A DNA stretch of 44,451 bases from positions 1 to 44,451 of the forward strand of contig MGOW01000069.1 of assembly GCA_001797255.1 (NCBI GenBank). Reading direction: 5' to 3'. How positions within the stretch are numbered: the first letter of the stretch is position 1; each line of letters opens with the position of its first letter. Positions 35,701 through 43,488 of the stretch are shown here, one piece after another. The translations under genes were made by a program, and so were the position numbers. The notes beneath the pieces were generated by a model. That model was given only the letters and a program-made list of their open reading frames with translations. It ran no database searches and had not been told where the DNA came from. This stretch comes from Clostridiales bacterium GWE2_32_10 (GTDB taxonomy: Bacteria; Bacillota; Clostridia; Lachnospirales; UBA12420).

Positions 35701-37204
35701 TAGCTACAGCACTTGGAGCTAATACAAAATTAATAACAAGAAGTATTAATAAAAATCCTATTGTATAGAAAACTAATGGTGGAGTAAATAACTTTTTTAG
35801 AATACTTTTACCTATCTTTTTCATTGCATCCTTACCAAATTTCTTACCCATCTGCTTTGCTTTATTTATACTATTAGCTACTTTATTTCCTAGGTTATTT
35901 AATAACCCACCATTATTATTAGGAATACCTTCGCTAAATCCTCCATTGTTTACTGGTTGTCCACCATTAGCTACGCCGGTATTTCCTCCAGTAGGAAGAT
36001 TCCTTCTTATTCCTGTATTACTGCGTGGATTCATATCTGTACTATCATTTACTTGTCTCCCATATTCTGCTGTTTGCATATTATTTGGTTCTTTAGATTC
36101 ATATCCTTGAGTATTTTGTGAATTATAATTGTATTTTCTTGGAGTATATGTTTCTTCCTCCTCAACTTCATTCACAGCACTTGTATTATCACTACTTACT
36201 TGGTTTTTATAATTTATATACTCTTGATACTCTTCAAATTTTCTAAGTTTGTCTTCACCTATACTTGTAGTTATTGTAGTACTTATTGGTTCATTTTGAA
36301 TTATCTCATCTACATTATTTCTATATCCATCTTCTATTTGTTGTTTATAAATTTCAATCTTTTCTTTTGCAACCTTGGCAAAATCACCCTTTGTTCCATC
36401 TGAAACTGTATTATAAGCTCCACCATTTTGAGTAGAATCTTTTTTGTTTGCTTCTAAAATTCCATCAAATCCTGAAGTTTCTTCATTCATATTTGTAACA
36501 TATGGTAATTCCTTATTAGAATCTTCGTTATAACCTAAACTTTTTGGTTTCTCATTATAGCTCAATTCTTCTGTATTATTAGTAGAAATTCTAGGTTTAT
36601 TTTGAATTGTCACATCTAATTTATTTTTCACATCTAATTTATTTTTGTTTTCATTTTCATTTTTAATTTTTTGTTTTACTATTTCAGTCTCTACAAGATT
36701 TTTCATAACACTTCCCGAACTTACATCTCCGTACTCAACTGGTCCATCTTGAGAACTATTAAATGCTCCTACTTTATCAGTAGTACTCCCCCCATATATT
36801 CCTGCATTACCTTGTGATGTATCTATTATATTATCCTGGGCATCATAAGCTTTACTTCTTATTGTTTGTTCTTTAGTACTACTTTCTACCTTTTTATCAC
36901 CATATAAGCCTTTTCCTCCACTACTACTTTCACCTTTATTATCCCCTGTATTTCCAATACTTCCCTGCCTAATTATAGGTCTGTTTGCCTGTTTAAAATC
37001 AACTATAGAAGCTCCAGTATCAATAGTATCTATCCTATCTTCGTTTATTGCCATACCAACAGGTGCTCTATCATCTGTATATGCAGTCTTTGTAGGTGGT
37101 TTCTGACCTTTCTTAAATCCATTTCTAAATTTATCTTCCCCTACTTTTAATTTATCAACTTTATGTATTTCTTTACCTTTTTTCTGTTCAGATGTAACTG
37201 ACAT
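32753..37204 (-). CDS. Giant membrane protein with C-terminal N-acetylmuramoyl-L-alanine amidase domain
   Basis: 1483 residues from the ATG of MSVTSEQKKGKEIHKV, 6 bases after GAGGGTG (a GTG three codons earlier overlaps that site). Residues 1 to ~470 are hydrophilic, low-complexity and rich in N, G, S and E, so probably disordered and in the cytoplasm. One strong helix lies near 480-505 (FYTIGFLLILLVINFVLAP). A large exported region (~510-1300) has no recognised fold. The last ~180 residues are an amidase_2 (PGRP-like) domain: likely metal-binding or catalytic residues in IVDHITAG (H ~1316), IGHYEIDP (H ~1455) and YCPGPNFPW (C ~1466). It would cleave the sugar-peptide bond in peptidoglycan. 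Such a fusion of a type IV membrane subunit and an amidase is unusual. Follows the VirB6-like gene. Confidence 0.85.
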   Translation of the reverse strand: MSVTSEQKKGKEIHKVDKLKVGEDKFRNGFKKGQKPPTKTAYTDDRAPVGMAINEDRIDTIDTGASIVDFKQANRPIIRQGSIGNTGDNKGESSSGGKGLYGDKKVESSTKEQTIRSKAYDAQDNIIDTSQGNAGIYGGSTTDKVGAFNSSQDGPVEYGDVSSGSVMKNLVETEIVKQKIKNENENKNKLDVKNKLDVTIQNKPRISTNNTEELSYNEKPKSLGYNEDSNKELPYVTNMNEETSGFDGILEANKKDSTQNGGAYNTVSDGTKGDFAKVAKEKIEIYKQQIEDGYRNNVDEIIQNEPISTTITTSIGEDKLRKFEEYQEYINYKNQVSSDNTSAVNEVEEEETYTPRKYNYNSQNTQGYESKEPNNMQTAEYGRQVNDSTDMNPRSNTGIRRNLPTGGNTGVANGGQPVNNGGFSEGIPNNNGGLLNNLGNKVANSINKAKQMGKKFGKDAMKKIGKSILKKLFTPPLVFYTIGFLLILLVINFVLAPSAVANTTAKNIQNIYSDFAKEAYLIDEIDQIQQAEDRITTKDMEKYADLFMLYMNNVKSEELMTAIDKIKTNLGEGLFAEGIAASTLDEIPFILKFERQSYAWAYPDWEPITNETEKKIFNMYNTLFTKNKIKVDKYIIKDINGSVRKQIYDYYPDFTEDQIFEEYKKTFKKEEIKIVRNSLYFEDFTKITTDEEKKTLLKKEMDIMYKNFVNRYKSYFALIKKCDDAYSLATPAKYLPASTNPNVNMMYKENTSGGVAEVYMKKSLIHKYMKFNENINIKYQMNDEKDNTSIPDIELTYSNSELDIIDDMIKKGMHLSSIDRLYTDTIIDLQKFEYSNRLNWQYIAAVLHEKYDKETRIEEDDGDLVEERKDAIKRKEIDKYDVLYKILAASMPYFKYAYPSSMDPLKDPATKGAVAAKYGPAYNNFDIKNGYTGPFFDWEVNDGSYVFDKKDANDKEIYPTGYAGGIKKEDVEDILSKMDSDEWYNIMMNSVVPFYQSLGLEWIFVKPLAEILDMRIEYVPASEKAYDAKNHDIIDKDVDKYYVQHSLHSEVDPTYAYDSWTDTYEIERDKEVMYHEVNYTDEYCNSLAPIVYITTIPVTEHAYDDSQNEKEGAQVLNNSITVRRKVDRTLPSLKITKRSNLFSSKEYKYTKRSIPKSASAGSLDRSQSYIVHINKTCRLYRMATNKKGKKYEKYIGTKEVLDAEIIYHNKYTKNWSVFNGSETVSAENDMGGSSGSSGYYGSTTPIAVDVSGGTPGETVKETYYSWLPVEYTVDGESRTIYKYDTAVNGGIPTKNLGKGGVQRVDAGYQIEMIVDHITAGAQGGDGVTNWWWTGQNGTLKSSTNYVIDREGKIHEVIPLNYIANGNGISSSNYSKVTAEIIKDKIASGNCGSINGFTANIEHTGTSPTDAPGSVVGNLTQEQFDASVWLHKYIINYAKQNYGSTILPNRDYIIGHYEIDPTGRPYCPGPNFPWQQLIEGISKN

Positions 37205-37230
37205 TTTTGTCACCCTCTTTTTTTTAAGGA

Positions 37231-37262
37231 ATACAACTAGAAAAAATTTTTTCTTGTTGTAT
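37231..37262. repeat. Imperfect 32-base palindrome before the giant amidase gene
   Basis: ATACAACTAGAAAAAA (37231-37246) pairs with TTTTTTCTTGTTGTAT (37247-37262) with one mismatch and no loop. It fills the 78-base gap between the VirB6-like and giant amidase genes. A weak intrinsic terminator/attenuator or a protein-binding site are both possible; no T-run follows on the minus strand. Confidence 0.55.
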
Positions 37263-37282
37263 AGTTATTTAAATATTTCTTA

Positions 37283-40198
37283 TTATATATGCGAAGAACT
37301 ATTTATTTTATCAATAGCATCAGCCTTAGCATCTAGCTTTTTCTTTTCTTGTTCCGCTTTAATCCTTCCTGCAGCAAACTTTTTAGGATCATTTGTTCCT
37401 GTTTTCATAATATTATATCCGCCTCGTACACCTTCCAATCCCCTAACAAATGTATTTTTATTAGTTGGGTTAAATTTAGCAAATCCTTTATCTAGTGTAC
37501 CACTAACTTTTTCATCTGCAAGCCCTTTAACTGAATTATAGCGACCTTTAGTCATACTAGCAAGTGGACTTGCCATACCTTCCTCGTCTATACCAGACAA
37601 TGATTTGAAGAATCCTCCTTGTAATGAGTTTTTAAGTGCCTTAGCAAGTTTTATTACCATTGTCATCCATACTAAATATAAAAGCCAATGATCGGTTGTC
37701 ATTTTCCCTAAGCCTATAGTTGCTACAAAAAAAACTAAAGCATATATAAATTGGGTTGCTGCATTTGTAAGAAGTTCACCCCACCATACTTTTATAAGCT
37801 CTGCATTTCTACTTATAGCCCATACAAATATTACTATAGGAGTTATGATATACATTACGGTCAGCATTACCTCCCTGACTAGAAATATAAATACTATAGT
37901 TAGTTCTATATACAATAGGTAAAGCCCACCTATTATATCCGCTACTGCATTTCCCGTGTCAAACTGATCTGCTATACTAAATTCATACTGAAATGGCAGT
38001 AGCATGGTAGCCATATTAAAGGCTATTAATATTCCTTGGAAAACAAAAGGTCCAACAGCTACAAAAACTAATGCTACAAAAAATCTTCTAAAATCATCTT
38101 TTATCTGAGTTATTTGATTATAATTAGAAGAATGTATAACATAGGAAAATCCAGTTTTTAACACTGCAATAAACATAAGCGGAACTGATATAGCAGCACA
38201 AGCTATATATCCTGCAGTATATGCGTCTAATTTCCCAGCTCCATCAAACGGTGCAAGATATTTATTTATATCACTCAAATTTATATTATCTCCAAAATCT
38301 TTTAATGTTATTAATTCTTCTATAGAAGTAAACCCAGGTATCCAATGGAAAATACCTCTTATCCCTGCAATTATAACTTTTGCAAATCCTGAAAATAAAT
38401 ACCATACAGTAGAAGATCCAGTATCTACACTGGCATCATCTATATCACCTGGTGTATACGAACTAGTAATCGTAGTTAATGCATTATTTAATTCTACATA
38501 TGCCAAATTAACTATAGTAAGTGCAAAGCCTACTATAAAAACTCCGATAAGAATATTTTTAAATCCCTCCATTATTTTTACACGTTCTTGTGGATTATCT
38601 TTCGTTGCACTACCTATAGCTCTAAATCCTATAAATAATATAGCTATTAATACAAGAAAAGCTAGGGCAGGCATAGCCATGTCTTGTATCCATTCGTTTA
38701 ATTTTATTGTATTAGCCTCTGATACGTCTTTACGGTCAACTTTCCAGTCAGTACTTGTAGCTGTATATGTACCTGTAGATTGTTTATAATTGTTTAATAG
38801 CTGTGATAAGGGAATTGTAACTATTAATTCATCTTTTAGTGTATCTTTCGATGTAGTTTCTTTTGTCTCTAAAGGGCTTCCTTCTGTACCTTCCCCGTTA
38901 CTTGTATTATGTATATGAATTTCTATATTTACTTTTCTACTATTAATATTATCTTCTAAATCATTATCATCTGGAGTTGTTCCATCCGACACAGCAAAAA
39001 TTCCATATATACGGTCATTTACATTCTCAAGTTCTCTAAAATTACTTTGGTCTCCGTCACTTATCTTAGAACCCTTATTATAATAAACATTTAAATTATC
39101 TAAATTATTAATTCCTACACTGACATGTAAATCGTATCTTTTATTATACCCTACATACTCTAAAAAATTATTTGGACCTGTTACTTTTATAATCTCATTA
39201 TCCAATAAATAAGCCTTATACCCATTACCGAGTTCTAAATTAGCTAAACTATCGTCAGCTTGTACTGCCGATAGTGTTGTATAATCACTATATTGAACAG
39301 TAGGTGCATAGTTTGTGCCATACTCAGGAGTATAATCTTGTTTCCATGTAACACCATCCATAAGCATATAACCTGTAATAAAAATAGATCTAAACTCTCT
39401 GTCTTGAAAATGTATTGAATATTTTGTATTATTATCACTATATGTAATATAAATCAATTCATTTGGATCACTGCCTAATGTTATTGATTCTCCAACTTTA
39501 TCTTCATCACTAACATTTCCCGCATATATATTAGCAACCGCTCCAGTTATAGCACCAGTAGTATCATCCACCGTAAATGTAACCTTTATTACATTTCCAG
39601 CTAAATCACTGAGCTGCGTCTTATCCCTACCTACTTCACTTAGTGTAAATACTTTCTCTTTATAACTAACCGCCATATCATTTTGATTAATAGTAATGTC
39701 TTCTTTAGCATAATTTCCAAGACTAATAGCTGAATAATGAGAATTACTTTTTATATAATCCCTTAGAATTCCATATTTTGCATCTTTTTCACCTGAATAT
39801 TCAGAATTTATTTCATCTCTTATTTGCTCTACTGTTGTAAAGCTCGCAAGTTCTGAATCTGTTATTTTCGCAAATTCACCCTCAAAAAATATAATTCCAC
39901 TGTTATTTTCATCTATAAATTTTTTAAGATACTCAAAAGGAATTTTCTCAGTTACACCATATTCTATTCCATTACTTAAATAGTTAGGTAAACAAGAAGT
40001 TGATGAATCCGTACAAGTACTTAATCTTAATATAACAGATTTCTCATCATTTAATTTCTGATACGTTCCAGTACTTGTACCCGTTATAACTGGCAGAGTA
40101 TCTAAAGCCAACGAATAATTAAGAGTCATCCCCATTCCAATAACAAATATAACACACACTACTAATATTTTTTTCATCTTTCCCATCTTCTTCATCAT
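37283..40198 (-). CDS. TrbL/VirB6-like polytopic channel protein
   Basis: 971 residues from an ATG with GGTGAT 6 bases upstream; several in-frame starts lie close together, so the exact start is uncertain. A signal peptide (KKILVVCVIFVIGMGMTLNY) is followed by a ~490-residue exported region (VTGTSTGTYQ-like, beta-rich). Next come about seven membrane helices between ~500 and ~860 (PALAFLVLIAILFIGFRAIG, ILIGVFIVGFALTIV, FFVALVFVAVGPFVFQGILI, MLTVMYIITPIVIFVWAI), then a charged cytoplasmic tail (~870-971). The helical block with long loops is the TrbL/VirB6 pattern, the inner-membrane channel of type IV secretion. Downstream of VirB4 as in Gram-positive conjugation operons. Confidence 0.82.
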   Translation of the reverse strand: MMKKMGKMKKILVVCVIFVIGMGMTLNYSLALDTLPVITGTSTGTYQKLNDEKSVILRLSTCTDSSTSCLPNYLSNGIEYGVTEKIPFEYLKKFIDENNSGIIFFEGEFAKITDSELASFTTVEQIRDEINSEYSGEKDAKYGILRDYIKSNSHYSAISLGNYAKEDITINQNDMAVSYKEKVFTLSEVGRDKTQLSDLAGNVIKVTFTVDDTTGAITGAVANIYAGNVSDEDKVGESITLGSDPNELIYITYSDNNTKYSIHFQDREFRSIFITGYMLMDGVTWKQDYTPEYGTNYAPTVQYSDYTTLSAVQADDSLANLELGNGYKAYLLDNEIIKVTGPNNFLEYVGYNKRYDLHVSVGINNLDNLNVYYNKGSKISDGDQSNFRELENVNDRIYGIFAVSDGTTPDDNDLEDNINSRKVNIEIHIHNTSNGEGTEGSPLETKETTSKDTLKDELIVTIPLSQLLNNYKQSTGTYTATSTDWKVDRKDVSEANTIKLNEWIQDMAMPALAFLVLIAILFIGFRAIGSATKDNPQERVKIMEGFKNILIGVFIVGFALTIVNLAYVELNNALTTITSSYTPGDIDDASVDTGSSTVWYLFSGFAKVIIAGIRGIFHWIPGFTSIEELITLKDFGDNINLSDINKYLAPFDGAGKLDAYTAGYIACAAISVPLMFIAVLKTGFSYVIHSSNYNQITQIKDDFRRFFVALVFVAVGPFVFQGILIAFNMATMLLPFQYEFSIADQFDTGNAVADIIGGLYLLYIELTIVFIFLVREVMLTVMYIITPIVIFVWAISRNAELIKVWWGELLTNAATQFIYALVFFVATIGLGKMTTDHWLLYLVWMTMVIKLAKALKNSLQGGFFKSLSGIDEEGMASPLASMTKGRYNSVKGLADEKVSGTLDKGFAKFNPTNKNTFVRGLEGVRGGYNIMKTGTNDPKKFAAGRIKAEQEKKKLDAKADAIDKINSSSHI

Positions 40199-40298
40199 AA
40201 CCCCATCACCGCCGTTCTCCAAATTAAACTACCCGCAATTCCATACTAAAATTATACACTATTTTACATATTTTGTCAATATATAAAATAACTCCCCA

Positions 40299-42137
40299 TC
40301 AAGTCGTTACATAATCCCACTCGAAGTCAAAAGGTATCATCTTCATAACAACCAAATCCGTATCAGTCATAAGCAAACCTTCACCTTGCCCAAACGATGA
40401 TATCATTTCCTTACATGCTTCTGATAACACAAGATACTGAGCTACCTCTCTTGCCACATTCGCATCTTGTTTCATAATAAACTTAGTCGCACATTGGTTT
40501 ATAACAGCTTTCCCCGACTCTGATGATAAAAATTCATTTACTTGCTGTGAAGCTATAAGTAGCGATATTCTATACTTACGTCCACGTCTTGCTATCGACT
40601 CTAAGAAAACTGCAGCGTGAGGATATTTTGCAAACAACCAACCTTCATCGACGATAACACGTTTATGCATTGCTTTAAACTTCCAGTTAGAAAATCTACT
40701 CCAAATCCATGACATTACATTAACAACGGCAAAGAATTTCATAAATTCGTCTGTCAAATGTTTTAAATTTATACCTATGATACGTTTTCTTAAATCGATT
40801 TTAGTTTGTCCATCAAACATAGATAGCGACCTTCCGTCAACTAATATCTTCATCATTTCAGCGAGTCCCTTAGTAGGCTCATAATTATTTAATTCTACTC
40901 TCATTTCTGAAAGTGTGGGCATTTCTTTTTTTACCTTACCTGTAAAAAACTTTCCGTGTAATTCTTCCCTAACTTCTCTATATAAAGACTCTGGATCTCT
41001 TGTTATACCTTTTCTTGTATACAGTGTGTTTATAACCTCTTCAACTATAGATATTTCTTGACCTCTTAATGGTTCCTCTCTAAACTTCTCACAAAACATC
41101 GAAATCAATTCTCTTATCTCTGATAACTTACTATATATATTTACCTCTTGTCCTTTATCCCCATCTTCAATATCAAGCTCAAAAGGATTGATACCAGAAA
41201 ACTCCCCAGATTTTATTTCGAAATATTGTCCTCCAAGATGCTTTATAAGATTTTCATACTCGTTTTCTGGGTCAAGTATTATAATCCACTCACCAGAAGC
41301 TGCTGCGCGAGCTGCTATAGTCTTCATTGTAACAGATTTACCAGCTCCAGCCATACCAAATATAGCCATCATCGGATTAGTAAGTAGTGGTGGACCTATA
41401 AAGCTATCAAAAAATACTGGTGAATTTGTATAAAGGTTATTCCCTAGATATATCCCTCCAGGATGTGACATTTCTGTATTACCAATAGGCACTAGACTTG
41501 CAACTACTCCTGTAACTGCATTTCTCATATTATCCATATACTTTATGTTCTTATAAGGAAGTGATGTAATGTATGCTTTAGCCTGGTCATATATACATAC
41601 TCTAGGTCTCATACCCTTTCTAGCACATATATCCTCTAACCATTCCCCTTTTTGGTCTAGCTCTTCCATATTTTTTCCCCATAAAGTAATAAGTATCTGT
41701 ACATAACTCATCCTATCTCTATTAGTTTGAACTGCCTCTCTCATAGCATCAAGGTCTGCAACTGCTTGTTGTGAACCATAATCTATCATATTACCTCTTT
41801 TTAGCTTCATATACATATTTGACTGATATGAAACTAATTTACTTGTAAGCTTTTTTACAACCTGTGCGTCTGGTACATTTTCTATATAAGTACTTACACT
41901 TATATTATCTATTTCAAATAAATCATTTAAAATCCCTACATGCATTTTCCTAGGGTATTTATCTATAACATATACTCTGGCATATTTGCCTGGACCAGTA
42001 TATACATAATCTTTACCTTCCTCAAAAGCATCAGGCAAAAACAAATCTATAATATCCCTTCTAGGCATAAAGCTTCTTTCATCCTTTTGAGCCACTTCTT
42101 TTTCTTTTTTCTTTTTCTTTACATTCTCTATTGCCAT
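40299..42137 (-). CDS. VirB4-family type IV secretion ATPase
   Basis: 612 residues. A CagE/TrbE/VirB-type N-domain (~20-240) precedes a RecA-like motor: Walker A GMAGAGKS (261-268), LDPENEYENL (~288-297), Walker B VIVDE (494-498), and the SRRGRKYRISLLIASQQVN-like arginine/glutamine segment (~515-535, IARRGRKYRISLLIASQQ). VirB4 is the most conserved part of type IV secretion and powers substrate transfer or machine assembly on the membrane's inner face. Start ATG follows GGAGGTGTGACGT. It stands 57 bases after the TraC-domain gene. No VirD4 coupling protein accompanies it in the window. Confidence 0.95.
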   Translation of the reverse strand: MAIENVKKKKKEKEVAQKDERSFMPRRDIIDLFLPDAFEEGKDYVYTGPGKYARVYVIDKYPRKMHVGILNDLFEIDNISVSTYIENVPDAQVVKKLTSKLVSYQSNMYMKLKRGNMIDYGSQQAVADLDAMREAVQTNRDRMSYVQILITLWGKNMEELDQKGEWLEDICARKGMRPRVCIYDQAKAYITSLPYKNIKYMDNMRNAVTGVVASLVPIGNTEMSHPGGIYLGNNLYTNSPVFFDSFIGPPLLTNPMMAIFGMAGAGKSVTMKTIAARAAASGEWIIILDPENEYENLIKHLGGQYFEIKSGEFSGINPFELDIEDGDKGQEVNIYSKLSEIRELISMFCEKFREEPLRGQEISIVEEVINTLYTRKGITRDPESLYREVREELHGKFFTGKVKKEMPTLSEMRVELNNYEPTKGLAEMMKILVDGRSLSMFDGQTKIDLRKRIIGINLKHLTDEFMKFFAVVNVMSWIWSRFSNWKFKAMHKRVIVDEGWLFAKYPHAAVFLESIARRGRKYRISLLIASQQVNEFLSSESGKAVINQCATKFIMKQDANVAREVAQYLVLSEACKEMISSFGQGEGLLMTDTDLVVMKMIPFDFEWDYVTT

Positions 42138-42194
42138 ACGTCACACCTCCATATTATTTTGTTTCCTATGTAACTTAATGATAGAAAAGCCTTT

Positions 42195-42995
42195 TTATTT
42201 ATTACTATTTTCTAATTTTTCGCCTACACTATATGTACTAAACACATCATTTTCTAACATATGCTCTATTGAAATATTAGAGCCTTTGTTTAACACATTA
42301 GCAAATAATTGAGCTATTTTCTCTTTTTCAAGAACATTTACCCTCATTTTAGCCATTGATAATGCACCCATTACTGTTCCTACTCTATTTCTAAGCTCTG
42401 ATAATGCTCGTTTCTTATCAACCACGCCATCTATACCAATAACGCAATAGCTTTTTCTAACATATACATGCCTTGAATTTTCTAATTCTAGTAATCTTTC
42501 ATATAAACTCAAAGAATAATCCTTAAGCTTTTGATCTATTGCATCATCTATATCCTTAGTAACGGCAAGTGCCTTCTCTGCTGAAACTTTAGTATCAACC
42601 TTTGTAGAAGTAGTAAAAAATTGGATTGAAAAATTCAAAGCAAGTCCTAGCTCTACTAATGAATTTTCAAAAATGTTTTTTTCGTCATCGTTTAGCAGTG
42701 CAAAGTCTGGAGAAGATATCGAAAGAATTATTCTAAGTCCATTACCTCTCTTTAGCTTTATTATAGAGTTCTCTATATCCTCTATTTCTAAGTATTCCTG
42801 CAACTTACTTCTCTCTACCTCTTCTTTTTTTATGTCCCTTACATTTTCACCAGCATTAGGATTTAAATCAAATTTACCTATACTAATATTTACTCCAGCA
42901 CCTGACTGCTTTCGATAAACTAACCAAAATCCTATACCTGATGCTATCGATGCAAAAACCATAACCATTGTGATAATATTACTTATATTTCCCAT
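42195..42995 (-). CDS. Membrane protein with TraC/VirB4 N-terminal-like domain
   Basis: 266 residues from the ATG 6 bases after GGAGGTG. One N-terminal helix (ITMVMVFASIASGIGFWLVY) is followed by a domain (~90-245) with the pattern of the VirB4/TraC N-domain: SLYERLLELENSRHVYVRKS, then CVIGIDGVVDKKRALSELRN and RVGTVMGALSMAKMRVN. It has no P-loop, so it is not an ATPase. Similar stand-alone TraC-like proteins occur beside VirB4 in clostridial conjugation modules. It probably docks VirB4 to the membrane. Confidence 0.72.
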   Translation of the reverse strand: MGNISNIITMVMVFASIASGIGFWLVYRKQSGAGVNISIGKFDLNPNAGENVRDIKKEEVERSKLQEYLEIEDIENSIIKLKRGNGLRIILSISSPDFALLNDDEKNIFENSLVELGLALNFSIQFFTTSTKVDTKVSAEKALAVTKDIDDAIDQKLKDYSLSLYERLLELENSRHVYVRKSYCVIGIDGVVDKKRALSELRNRVGTVMGALSMAKMRVNVLEKEKIAQLFANVLNKGSNISIEHMLENDVFSTYSVGEKLENSNK

Positions 42996-43026
42996 ATAAA
43001 ACACCTCCGCTTAGTTATATTAATCT

Positions 43027-43341
43027 TTATTTATCGTTATACTTTATTACTTTTTTCCTCAATTTAAATCTCGTCATTTTAAAAACATATGAATCTGAAT
43101 TCATACTATCCATGGAGCCAAAAGCTAAAAATGCAGATATAGCAAGAGCTATTAAAAGAATTACAACTTTCAATATTACAATAAATATATTAAAGTTAGT
43201 TAACCAACTCATATCTACAACAAACTCAACTATAGCAACAATCAAAGCTATAGAAAGCCATCCTGCTTGCCTAAGAGATAAATATCCACCTATCAATTTA
43301 TCCTCTTCTTCCATATCAAAAGGAACTCCAAACATCCTCAT
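43027..43341 (-). CDS. PrgI-family (VirB3-like) membrane protein
   Basis: 104 residues. FGVPFDMEEEDKLIGGYLSL is the start signature of the PrgI family; two helices follow at ~30-48 and ~52-75, with a basic tail (FKMTRFKLRKKVIKY). PrgI proteins accompany VirB4 in Gram-positive type IV systems such as pCF10 and Tn916-like elements. It is the first gene of the appendage operon; start ATG follows GGGGGTGTTTTAG, and the operon promoter is at 43402-43430. Confidence 0.88.
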   Translation of the reverse strand: MRMFGVPFDMEEEDKLIGGYLSLRQAGWLSIALIVAIVEFVVDMSWLTNFNIFIVILKVVILLIALAISAFLAFGSMDSMNSDSYVFKMTRFKLRKKVIKYNDK

Positions 43342-43401
43342 CTAAAACACCCCCAAATACAATTTATAATATTAAATTTATTTTAATTTATCGTTACTCT
43401 T

Positions 43402-43430
43402 ATTTTACATCATTTTTCTTTTAAATTCAA
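43402..43430 (-). promoter_or_regulatory. Probable main promoter of the secretion/pilus operon
   Basis: TTGAAT (43430-43425), 17 bases, TAAAAT (43407-43402) on the minus strand, about 60 bases before the PrgI-like ATG and after the terminator at 43452-43477. Each hexamer has one mismatch. Confidence 0.6.
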
Positions 43431-43451
43431 TAATAATTTACAAAAAAAATA

Positions 43452-43477
43452 AAAAAATTAGGAAACCCTAATTTTTT
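43452..43477 (-). terminator. Intrinsic terminator after the spermidine-synthase-like gene
   Basis: Arms AAAAAATTAGG (43452-43462) and CCTAATTTTTT (43467-43477), 4-base loop; on the minus strand the stem ends in T6 and the next bases stay T rich. It begins 12 bases after the stop at 43489 and separates that gene from the appendage operon. Confidence 0.85.
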
Positions 43478-43488
43478 ATTTTTTGATT

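Noticed and set aside
42195-42995. Split N-terminal half of VirB4
   Set aside because: The adjacent VirB4 already has its own full N-domain of ~240 residues, so this is an additional TraC-like protein and not a broken gene.
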